A DNA stretch of 64,000 bases from positions 28,091,001 through 28,155,000 of the forward strand of contig OX419755.1 in NCBI GenBank assembly GCA_948567375.1. The letters run 5' to 3'. The position numbers and the translations under genes are program-made. Source of the stretch: Lunularia cruciata. Taxonomy: Eukaryota > Streptophyta > Marchantiopsida > Lunulariales > Lunulariaceae. This document shows, in pieces, positions 11,560-21,392 of the stretch. The stretch's first letter is position 1. Every line of letters starts with the position of its first letter. The notes under the pieces are model-generated. The model was not told where the DNA came from. It made no database searches and saw only the letters and a program-made list of their open reading frames with translations.

Positions 11560-12000
11560 TGTCCTATTGGATAACCAGAGGGGAATTTTCTGTTTGGTGG
11601 GACCTTTAGGGAAGGTCTATACAGCATAGAGAGTCTTGTTAGACTCTAGTGCGTAGCCCCTTATGTTAGGGAAGGCTACAATAGTCAATCTGGAGTTACA
11701 AAAGACCGATGTGGAGAGGTGTCCATTTCAGATCCAGACATCTCTAGGTGATGGGTTGACACAATACATCACACGTGGGGAGCTTGTTCTCTAGGTTCAA
11801 CTTGGTCATCTGATTGATAGCTTGATGGTGAGAGCTCAGGCTATTACAACAATAGCCGAGTCATATGATGTGCTAGTTCGGAGAGCAATGTTATATCCCA
11901 TGGGTTTCAATATTGACTATTGGGATGAGACAACCTCCTATAGACTAGGTTGGTAGTCTGGTGAGGGACGGGTATGTAGCCTACTAGTACACTTCAGTAG
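11560..12000 (+). pseudogene. Retropepsin-like remnant, unit B
   Basis: GIFCLVGPLGKVYTA, stop, RVLLDSSA, stop, PLMLGKA, with the aspartate at 11642-11644, followed by AESYDVLVRRAMLYPMGF and DYWDETTSYR. It aligns by eye with the unit A segment. The expected D[ST]GA is DSSA here and DFGA in unit A, so each copy has damaged a different position. The conserved block after the protease has no function I can name. Confidence 0.5.
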
Positions 12001-12329
12001 TGGTAGTCTTTGGCTCACGGGACCATGGCAGCATCAGTTTTAACTTTCAGTGGTGCACTTCCTTTGCCTAGTGACTTGTTGGAGAGGAACACCCATGCAG
12101 AGAGGATACTCCAATACCAAAGAAGATCACTTGGATTTGGAGTACGAGTGGGATGGTTCCATCCACCTTGGATGTTCCATTGTGGAGTTCAGAGGAGGCA
12201 TTATAGTAGGATGCAGATTAGTTGGTGCAATAGGCTTGGAGTGGAGCCTTTGTACCATCGGCAGATGAGTGTAGGATGGGCCTCCAAAGTCAATTACCTT
12301 GACATCTCTGGATACCACACTCATTGCTT

Positions 12330-12400
12330 GGCAGTATCTAGTAGAGGGGATGTGTCTATTGGAGTTGTTTGGTGGGATTAGCACTATGCTACCATTTGAG
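12330..12400 (+). pseudogene. Methyltransferase motif I, unit B
   Basis: YLVEGMCLLELFGGIST is readable at about 12.34-12.38 kb and matches the unit A reading CLLELFCRVST. It keeps the FGG-type glycine turn of the AdoMet-binding motif that unit A has lost. Homology to the methyltransferase stops right after it, at a deletion that removes motifs IV-VIII. Confidence 0.7.
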
Positions 12401-12662
12401 GAGGAGGTTATAAATCCTTGATCTATTGATTTCATCCAAGTGACTATGTATATCTATAGTAGACAACAATGATGACACTTGATGTTTCTATAGGCCCCAC
12501 TAACTTGAGAGTGTGCAAGGTTTTGCTATCTAGAGTCCTTGTGTTGGAAGGATGTGATGGTGTTGTTTGAAGGATCATGTGCACAATTGTGCGCCATGCC
12601 ACCTCCCAAACATTGATGGCACTATGGACCTAAACTTGGCACTTGCACGTGTAGGCTTGTGA

Positions 12663-12803
12663 TGTATGTTATGCGGCTCTTTTGGTGGAGTTGCTACTAT
12701 GTTAGTGTGTGATAATTGTTTGAGAGGATGGCATATGGCATGTATGACTCCTCTTCTCATGGTGGTTCCTCAAGGAAAATGGTTATGTCCTAGATGTACT
12801 TGA
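12663..12803 (+). pseudogene. PHD zinc finger encoded by the retroelement
   Basis: One unbroken frame of 45 codons plus Thr and a TGA shows a complete Cys4-His-Cys3 PHD finger. C-x2-C is at 12663-12674, then eleven residues, C-D-N-C, L-R-G-W, H-M-A-C, fourteen residues containing VPQGKW, and C-P-R-C ending at 12797. The Trp two residues before the last Cys pair and the CDNCLRGWH core are classic for PHD fingers, which read histone H3 tails. All eight zinc ligands survive although the flanking element is full of stops. The frame has no ATG of its own in the finger, so it was part of a longer polyprotein. Confidence 0.85.
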
Positions 12804-13080
12804 CCTATAGCTTGTTCATCCTTTATGTGGTATAGATTGTAGACAAGCGACTAACGATGGGGCTCAATAGCACCCGGCCTCCTTATCTTTTGCCCACCAT
12901 AGGGTATACCATATATTTGGAATAGATACCTATCTGGAGTAAGAGGGACCTAACTGCCAGCTAGAGGATGATTGTGGCACTTGAGAGTCCATGTATGACT
13001 TATGTGTGAGTTGTGCTTCTATAGTGTGTGATAGTTGACAATGATGTATGTTGTATAGCGATGTATATATGCACGACAAT
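12804..13080 (+). other. 3' end of unit B body
   Basis: Between the PHD finger and LTR C. The reading frame is broken and no domain was recognised. The last 100 bases (about 12974-13070) are repeated behind LTR C. Confidence 0.5.
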
Positions 13081-13504
13081 TGTCACACTTTTTGTAGCAT
13101 TGCACCTAGATTGCTCGGACTATGGAGTAATAGTGTTGATTGTCATGAGTATTTTGGTAGTTACTCATAGACTACTTATTGACGCTTGGATTTTGTGTTT
13201 GGGGTATTGACTACATGGTAGGATCCACCATCACTTAGCAACGTTTGTACTATCCAATGTGCCATCAATGGAGACCAGGGGGTATACTTTTGAAGTGCAA
13301 CTCCAAAGAGCTCACTTCTATGATGTTGAGCTTTCGAGTTCCTAGCTATGGTGGATAGAGGACGACGAGAGACACATGGATTCTCTTAGCTGGAGTGGGT
13401 GTGACTTGATTATAATCAATACTCAATTGTTGGCAAATTATTGAGTGACAAATCAAATACTGATCTAATTGAGTGTGATTCGAGTTGTGTGAACAAACTG
13501 ATTA
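13081..13504 (+). repeat. LTR C, 3'-truncated
   Basis: Starts TGTCACAC and follows LTRs A and B up to the AACAAACTGATTA stretch, where it breaks off about 60 bases before their ends. The sequence then continues with a copy of the body's 3' end. Confidence 0.7.
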
Positions 13505-13615
13505 TTGTTGCACTTGAGAGTCCCATGTATGACATGTGTGAGTTGTATGAGTTGTACTTCTATAGTGTGTGATGTTGATAGCCCTATATGTTGTGTAGCT
13601 TTGTATATACACAAA
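13505..13615 (+). repeat. Second copy of the retroelement body's 3' end
   Basis: GCACTTGAGAGTCC, GAGTTGTACTTCTATAGTG and following bases repeat 12974-13070. This is best explained as a third unit of the tandem array deleted from inside its left LTR to near the end of its body. Confidence 0.65.
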
Positions 13616-14677
13616 ACATTGAACAAACCAAACCACTTTACTTACCTTATATAAAAATATGTATATATAACAAACTCAACATTTTTTTAAATTATTTTTT
13701 TCTTGAACTCTATGGTTCTCTAGCATGGAAGTATTATCTAAGGTCACCAAATCAAGAATGAAGGTATAAATTTATAGTTGGATAAATGTTCTTGTATTTT
13801 TGTCTTATTAATATTTAGATGTAAATTTATAGGATAGAAGATTATGATATTTTATTGAAAATATTTTATTTAAGTTTTTTTTATAGCTTTTGAAGCATTC
13901 ATTGTATTATATCCTTATATTTTTTGATACCTTCTCATAAATATTTCATTTATTCAATTATTTTATCATATATAAATGTACGATGATTTCTCTAAAGAGA
14001 AATGATACATGTTATACAACTTAGTTTAGCATTGCTTTATATGTCAATATAATGATTAAATGTTTTATTGAATGATATTTCAAATGCTATTTTAAACTTC
14101 TTGTCAAAAAAATATTTACAAAGAATATATATATTTGATGAGCAATAAAAATTTTACTAGACATTAACAAATGTGAATGTCCTTAAATGGAAGATATTTT
14201 TTAATAATTAATAATTAAATCGTATTTCATATAGTTTTTTAACAAATTTACATGGAAAATTATGGTAGTAATAAGCATTACAAGTAGAAAATAATAAATA
14301 TAGTTAAATTACAATGATGATAAAAGAAATCCACTTCCATACTCTTCAACTGATAACAAATCTTAATAATTTATTTTGAAGTTTAATTATTTCAAATTAT
14401 TTTTTTATTATTCATGACCAAGAAATAAATTTTCAAATATTAACATCTGAAATAAAATTTTCTTCATACCTTCACCATTTATTTTCATTGTTTTTGTGTA
14501 GAACTTTAAATTAATATGTCATTCTAGAAATGATATATTAGTCAATGAATGATGGGATGTCTATTGGCAATAATTAATTGTTGGTGATATGAGATGATAA
14601 AATGACAAGATTTCCAAGTATAAGGGTACATGGCAAGGTAATTTTTTTTCTTCTATCCTTGGAACGATGGATGGACA
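13616..14677. other. AT-rich intergenic DNA
   Basis: Very AT-rich, with frequent poly-T and poly-A runs and no open frame of note. Nothing recognisable. Confidence 0.6.
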
Positions 14678-15055
14678 TTGCATTCACATATTCATCACGT
14701 ATTAAACTTCAAAGGCACCAATCCCACTTTCCATAGCCTTGGAGTTCCTCTAGCCTTGGAGTTATATGGAGCGATGGACATGGCATTTGACACATTTGTC
14801 AGGGAGTGCGCGAGAGCTTATCATGTTAGGCGTAAGGGGGTACCACTCTCACTCTCATACTTTGTAGCATATTTTAGACAGCGTGTGTCCATTGCTCTAC
14901 AGAGGGCAGTGGCTGGTGCAATCCATAGGAGAGCAATCACATTAGGTGATGTTTCTTCGGATGCTCCAGTTGTGTGTAAACCGTACGACTTGCATAGCTC
15001 GGATATCTTAGGTGCGATAGGGCAGATTTCTCATACAGACTCTATTGGGGCTTAG
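14678..15055 (+). CDS. Unknown 125-aa open frame in a dispersed repeat
   Basis: An unbroken frame of 125 codons in DNA that is richer in GC than its AT-rich flanks. The protein holds a GVPLSLSYFVAYFRQRVSI segment followed by LQRAVAGAIHRRAI, rich in Arg and likely helical, with no signal peptide or membrane segment. I do not recognise the family. A decayed copy of the same DNA lies at 27.1-27.6 kb, so this is part of a repeat family rather than a single-copy gene, and may be the C-terminal end of a mobile-element protein. The stop is followed at once by a GGGGCTTAGCCCC palindrome. Confidence 0.4.
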   Translation: MHSHIHHVLNFKGTNPTFHSLGVPLALELYGAMDMAFDTFVRECARAYHVRRKGVPLSLSYFVAYFRQRVSIALQRAVAGAIHRRAITLGDVSSDAPVVCKPYDLHSSDILGAIGQISHTDSIGA

Positions 15056-15082
15056 CCCCATGTTACCTTTTTTGTCTCTCCC

Positions 15083-15217
15083 TTGTACGGCTTGATGGGG
15101 TCTTCTCATCCTTCATTTTTCCTACGCGGTCGCCTTTTTCTTTCTATATAGTACTTTAGAGTGAAAAAGGCGACCGCACGAAATATGGAAAGGCCCCCCA
15201 ACCTTCAAGCCGTACAA
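15083..15217. repeat. Foldback (inverted repeat) element
   Basis: Two nested perfect inverted repeats. The outer arms TTGTACGGCTTGA (15083-15095) and its complement (15205-15217) are 13 bp. The inner arms GCGGTCGCCTTTTTC (15126-15140) and its complement (15163-15177) are 15 bp, around a 22-nt loop. The left arm is the same motif family as 1036-1192 and 27.57-27.64 kb, so the foldback arose by an inverted duplication of the dispersed repeat. Confidence 0.85.
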
Positions 15218-15404
15218 TGATAAACTGGATTATAGGATATAGACGATAAATGCACATTACTTTACATAGAGCACTGGCAGTACAACTCCATATCCATAGG
15301 AGACTGTTTTATCAAAATGGTACGTAGACCATGCGATTCACGCCACTTAAATATCTTAGTTAATTTATCTTAATTGTATATTAAAATAAATCTTTATGCC
15401 GATA

Positions 15405-15485
15405 CTATCGGGGCTTAGCATCATGTTACTTCTCACGTTTTATCATTGATTGATGGGGTCGTCCCATCCTTCTTGTTATCCTACA
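15405..15485 (+). repeat. Partial copy of the dispersed repeat
   Basis: CGGGGCTTAGCATCATGTTAC followed by GATTGATGGGGTCGTCCCATCC matches the sequence that ends the 14.68 kb copy. The upstream part is only weakly similar. Confidence 0.6.
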
Positions 15486-15664
15486 CAATAGGAGTTTCCT
15501 TTGTTGCGATTAACATTGCGATTGATATCTACATTCTTGAGCGGTTGACGCGTTTGAAGTGTAGTCCATGCTATGAACGGTTTCTCCACGTCGCAGAGAG
15601 TGATGGAATTAGCTCTCATCCATATGTTCTGCCATTATATAAACCAAAGAGTACAGGGCTCTGA

Positions 15665-18026
15665 CTGCAAACACCATCATCAGATATCACTCACAGGAAT
15701 TCAGGATGATTTCTAAGCCATAGAGGGTTTCAGAAATAACTCGACGAAGTAAAATGAATTTTAAAAATTTTCTTATAATATATTAAAAAAGCGTTGACAA
15801 ATTTTTGGAGGCGTTCGACAAGCCCGTTTGGTCAAATTATGGGGATCCGTACGTTTTTAACAAACTCTATAACCTTCTGAAAAGAGTGCCAATCACCAGC
15901 GAGCAAAGTTCTATAACGAATGATTTATAAAAAGCGAAAGATTCGGAGTTTACCCGATATCTTCATGAAATTTTAATTATAATTTAAAATCAGTAATAAA
16001 CCAAAAGGTACTCGAGAGCGCCCGGCTTCACATTTAGTGAGGCTGGCTTCTGTCGGGTACCGGTTGGCACTCATTGAGGTGGGTTGGTCTTGATTTTTCA
16101 ACTATATTTATACATGTCTAGTGGCGGGTCCAATCTATCGTCCATGTCATCTGTTTCGTTTAACATTATTTCACTACACACTACACCGCACCCAGACATC
16201 CATAAATGGGAATCTAATTTTAAAAAGTGAACATAATTTACTACTAATTGTCCTTTCTAGGAACGGTTGGTTCAATCATTAGTTCATCATCGAATTTCAC
16301 TAAAAGATGTCATGAAATTTGTTTTTTATCCTGTAAATATGTATAAACCCTAAAGTGTACCAATTACAGCTACGGGGTGTCCTGCAACACGTGGACCACA
16401 AGGTCTTCAATAAGTCGCAGTTTATCACGGACTTGCAGGGTATGACAACGTCTCATATACTTGGGTCAGCCAAGCATACAAAAGTGTTTAACCAGGTTGT
16501 CGGATGAGACCTGCACTCATGGGCAACTTGAGGATTACACTCCAAAAGATAGTTTGAGCCGTGGATGAGTGAGTAAGACTGGAGGATATGTTGGAGTGGG
16601 CCTCTATCGAATTATGAATGATCGTGACGGATATGACGAGTAACATTCTGTGCCACACTGAGATGAAACTTCAAGTCATTTAAGGAGCTATCTCCCTGGA
16701 AGAAAACCGTGAGGTTAAAGTAGTCAACGAACTATTTTAGTAGAACAAAGCTTTAAGAATTCCAGGAATTGCGGTGAGAATTGCGGCGGGAGCTGCACCA
16801 TAGTGAGACGCTTTGACCACCAATTTGTGATAGCTTGCATATTCTCACAGGTTTTGATTCTGAGGTCTCGACTTTTTCATTATTGTTCTCGTCAATGACG
16901 TCTACGTAACAGTGGAGTCGAATTTACGTTAATTTCTGCTGCCTCATATCCCTGCTGTGGCTACAGTGTAGGTTGTTATCGATCTTAGATTCTTAGATTG
17001 ATGTGAGGGATTTCTTCTGAGTCACAATGAGCCAGCTCGCCAGGACATACTTTGACAGATCTAGAACCCATGATGGAGAGGATTCAGCCGGCCACTTGCC
17101 TCCTCTTCTGTAGAGATCCTCCTGTAACGGGACGGCGAGTCACCCTGTGTCTCAATTAGAGTTCGCTGTAGACCAGGAACTTAGTAAGCAAGCTTACTTG
17201 CAAAACAAGCTCAAGTGCAGGTAGTTTGATTTAATTCAAGCTCACGATGGTGACCGGTACAAACTTATTAGGCCCTGGGGAGTAAGCTATCGTGATCAGC
17301 TCTAGAAGAGAAGTATCAGCAGCAGCTACAGCTGTCACGAGAAGCCCATGATCCTCCGCCACATTGGAGAGAGCCTGTGAAAAGAGAAGTCACAGGAGGA
17401 TCCCGGCCAGACAGAAGTAGAGCCGCGATAATGCAATCGTTCAGATGAAAGGATGCGCTAGTTACTTAAACAAAACAGTCATGTTGCCTAGAACAGTGCC
17501 TGGCAGGGACTTAAGAAGTTGTGATTCAATAATGACCTGATCCATCACACTTGAAGTGGAGCTAGCATGTACACCAACTTGCGTGGGTGCCTCCATCGTG
17601 TGCCAGCCAATCGAGGACTATTACGTCGATAGACCGCACACTATTCGGTTCTGTCGAGTCAGAAGACAGACTCACAGACTTATAATTTCAGGTCTCTAAG
17701 AAGATTGAGTCTTCTCGGCAACCGTCACGAGACATTGTGAGAAGCAGTTCACAATTCTACCTCAAACGACAGCGGTGTCCGATTGATAGATAATTCTTTG
17801 AAGCAGAATTAAATCTGACTAGAAGACGACTTATTTCATCGAAATACTGATTGTCCGGAGAGAAAGAGTTGATGAATTTGTGAGAGAGGAACAGGATCAG
17901 GTAAAACCGGTGCACGAGGACGCATTCTCGACAGTGAGGCGAGAAATGCAGGTGTCGATCATTTTTTCTTGAGCTGCAGTAAGACTACGGTGGAATTCTG
18001 AGTTTCTATATTTCCACTGTTGAAAA
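15665..18026 (+). other. Intergenic DNA and probable promoter/5' leader of the MATE gene
   Basis: Base composition becomes more balanced from about 16.0 kb on. No coding exon with recognisable similarity is seen. The part nearest the MATE start codon at 18027 should contain its promoter and leader, but I cannot point to a convincing TATA box or start site. Confidence 0.45.
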
Positions 18027-21000
18027 ATGGGCTCTTATAGCCCACTCCCTGCACCTCCAATGCCAGACATTCCAGAAATTCCCTTTTCAAAAGATGAGCC
18101 CCAAGGCGGCTTGAAGAAAGTTCACACCGATGCGGATGTTTCAATAGACCTGGATACTGAAGATAACTTGACGCTGTGGGCAGAAATGAAGAAAGCGTTT
18201 ACCCTTGCCTGGCCACTCACTCTCTTCAATGTTGCTGGATTTTCCATCCTCGTCATCACGCTCATGTTTGTCGGTCACTTGGGGGAATTGGAGCTTTCCA
18301 GTGCTTCAATAGCAACCTCTTTCGCCTCTGTCTCTTGTTTCACCGTCATGGTAAGCACCGAAACGATGCCAACACGTTCAAGCGCCAAGTTCCCATTTGT
18401 GGTGATAGTTTGATAAAAGCGTGTGTATTACAATCAAAAGTGTGCCTTAGTGAGCAACTCGATAGTTGTTCTCAGAACTCAGAACGAGAGCACTAGATTG
18501 TTCATGCTATGCATTTCTTTCGAAAATCCACTGTAAGTTTCGTCTGGAGATTTCAAATTCTGCACCTACCTCTATTTTAATCAGGAAGATGCCCGTTTTA
18601 CATAGACAATTAGATCGTACAATGGAAATTGATTGCTTCAAGCGATGTACCATAGATCGTGAAGGCAGACAAAACTCTTTCTGGAGTGAGTCATGATGGT
18701 AAGTTAGTACTGGTGAGAATTAACTCACCTGGATGATATGGATGTTCAGGATGGATACACTGCTTGTCTTTGACAGAATTGCTTTGAATGTTGACTTGAA
18801 GCTTGGTTTAGCGAGCACGCTCGAGACGCTATGCGGACAAGCTTACGGAGCTAAAAAATATCATCTCCTAGGAGTGTACCTCCAGAGTGCGTGGATCGTT
18901 GCCGTCGCGTTCGGCTGTCTGGTGTTGGTGCTGTGGTCCAACATGGATGCCGTGCTCATAGCAGTCGGTCAGGACCCTGAGATCGCCAGAATGGCGGGTG
19001 AATACTTGGTATATATGATCCCCGGTGCTTTTGGTGCTGCCATACTTCAACCTCTCGTCAAGTATCTGCAGTCCCAAAGCGTGGTGATGCCCCTCGTTTA
19101 CTCCGCGTTGGGGGCCGTCTTGTTCCACATTTTGAACTGTCAGGTGTTGATTTACACTCTCGGTTACGGATTTACCGGGGCAGCGCTGGCCACCACAATT
19201 TCCTACACTAGCTTGACAGTTGTAATCTTACTTTACACCTGGGCGTCAGGCCACTTCACGAAAACCTGGACTGGATTCACTTGGGACGCTGTGTATGGGT
19301 TGAGGCTTTACTTGAAGCTTGGAATTCCGTCCACTTTTATGATGTGGTATGTGCAGGATGTCCTTACCATTGTGTGGCCAAGTGGACTTAGCCTCGAATT
19401 CGTAATTCAAATCTCAAATCCAGCCAACTAGCTACGGAAAATTTTGATCGTAGAAGGGCTATCTGGGTGGAAATTTATCGGTAGTCCCGCAGGTTTTTGT
19501 CTTTCATGTGTTGTCCATTGTCAGCTGTAGCAAATGAGTTAGTCTCAGTCCTTATGCGTGGCGCTGCAAATTTGTACATGATCCACAGCTTTGAGTGTTG
19601 GACTGTCGAACTCCTCGTGCTCGCTGCTGGGCTGCTACCCAATCCACAGCTGCAACTGTCTCTTCTGGCAATCAGGTAAGCTGATGACGAGTTTGCAAGC
19701 GTTGGAGCTTCTACTCTCACTGAATTCGGTTGAAATTCAAGTCCCGGAACATCTTAGCCGTTACTGCTTACTGATCATGGCTGATTATTTGACTCCTTTT
19801 TTCAGTCTAAACACAACGAACTTGGTCTACAACATCCCTATCGGTCTGAGTGCCGCTGTGAGGTAAGTGCTTTATTTGACCATCATCATCTTTATTTGAT
19901 TTGCTAATTGCCGGACAGAGGATCGAAAATTCAGAGCGAGTGTTTAGGTTCCCATTAAGCAGGAAGTTGTTTCCAAATAACAAAGACCATATCCAGAGTG
20001 CAGCTGTTAGGGCCCAAATTAAAGTCAAATGTTCATAAAACAAATTGGACCTAGGAATCGTTTCCTTAGTGGAGTCGAGTTCATGATTTTCACATGTGCA
20101 GCACGAGGGTCTCTAACGAGCTTGGAGCTTATCGAGCAAATGCGGCCAAACTCGCGGGGAAAGTGGTATTCGGGATTTCGATTACGTCAGCTTGTATTAT
20201 AGCCACTTCGTTGGTCCTTGCTCGAAATGCGTGGGGAAAAGCATTTTCGAGTGTGGATGAGGTTGTGGACAGTGTTGCCACCCTCATGCCATTGATTGCC
20301 CTCTCACATTTCCTGGATGGAATTCAAGGAGTTCTTTCAGGTTGGTCGATCCAGACAATACGAGCAGTATCTGTTTCATTTTTTGAGTTTTTGATTTCCA
20401 GCTTTGGACTCATACATATAGTTGGACTTGTGGAATTGGGGGTCAATCAAATATTTTCCAGTCATTGATAGATTTATGTCATCTCCCTGTTTGATCGAGT
20501 GAAGGTATCGCGAGGGGATGTGGACGACAAGACTTCGGTGCAATTATCAACTTGCTAGCCTTCTACATTGTTGGGATTCCATCAGGGCTTTTCATGGGAT
20601 TCGTGATGCACTGGAGTGGAACGGTATATCGCGCTTTCCAATCCAGTTGCAAGTTCTCATGTTTCAAATTTCCTCACAAGAACGGGAAGTCGACATACCG
20701 ATTTTCAATTCCCCGACTCAAGAGTGGAAACTGCTCCTTGCTGCTATGAGCAGAAATTGTTGTCTTTTGTCAATATCATATTCGCATGAAAGTTTTAGGA
20801 GGTGATTGCTTTGCAAGAGATAACCCAAACTTCTACAATTGCACCCGCAGGGCCTGTGGTGTGGACTTCTTCTTGGACAAGCCACTCAGTCATTGCTCCT
20901 TGGCTTACTAGTTCTGACCATCAACTGGGACAATGTGGTAAGTCTCAAAATTGTCTCCGAATGACCAAAAACGTGCGCATTGACTGTTAAGAATCGTGCA

Positions 21001-21392
21001 ATTGCATCTTTCTTAATTCTGTCTACTCTTCTGGATTTCATTCCGATTCCATCACTATCCGTCGAAAAAGATGGGTGCACTGTGATTGTTCAAATTATCA
21101 CTAACCTTTTCTACGAAATAACTGATGCAGGCCGATGAGGCTCTGAAAAGAATATCCACTGAGCCTCTGCTTCCAACCATAGTCACAGGTAACAAGTTCT
21201 TCCCAAAATCTTGCCGCTGTGTGTGGCTGCACGAGGATTCTTTTACCTACAAGTGAATATAATGTTAATAGCCTCTAAACAGTGCACATGATTCCCATAT
21301 TGAACAGTACATGACAAATGTAGTATTTTCTAACCTCCCGTTTCTGCGTTGCTGTACTTTAACTTTACTGTTTTACATCTGCAGGCCAGTAA
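18027..21392 (+). CDS. MATE (DETOXIFICATION-type) efflux transporter
   Basis: Membrane carrier of the multidrug and toxic compound extrusion family, which expels organic cations or secondary metabolites in exchange for H+ or Na+ at the plasma membrane or tonoplast. Exons assembled from GT-AG sites: 18027-18350, 18802-19346, 19589-19675, 19806-19862, 20102-20340, 20505-20623, 20851-20937, 21131-21188 and 21385-21392. They join in frame to 507 aa, normal for plant DTX proteins (about 500). The N-terminal 50 residues are Pro-rich and soluble. Then come WPLTLFNVAG (TM1), MFVGHLGELEL, the family hallmark LETLCGQAYGAKKYHLLGVY at the exon 2 start, ECWTVELLVLAAGLLPNPQL, NIPIGLSAAVS, TRVSNELGAYRANAAK, FLDGIQGVLSG and NWDN near the C terminus. 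The last coding exon is only 8 nt (end of a Gly codon, Gln, stop). The substrate cannot be read from sequence. Confidence 0.93.

Larger units (their letters stand above)
8265..13504 (+). mobile_element. Decayed LTR retroelement, unit B
   Basis: LTR B, leader, gag (9445-10242 plus knuckles to about 10.75 kb), a variable middle, a retropepsin-like segment (about 11.64 kb), motif I of the methyltransferase (about 12.35 kb, the rest deleted), a PHD finger (12.66-12.80 kb) and LTR C. It keeps more of gag than unit A but less of the methyltransferase, so the two units complement each other. No reverse transcriptase, RNase H or integrase was seen; the lineage may be non-autonomous or those parts may be deleted here. 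Confidence 0.75.

Noticed and set aside
15100-15200. Possible 5S rRNA-like box (GGATGGGAAGACC on the minus strand)
   Set aside because: Only a short chance resemblance to the 5S C-box; no A-box, no 120-nt gene, and the sequence is part of the dispersed repeat.
21189-21257. Read-through C-terminal extension of MATE exon 8
   Set aside because: Possible in frame to a TGA, but a normal GTAACA donor and CTGCAG acceptor give a tidy last exon; the extension has no family counterpart. Kept only as an alternative.
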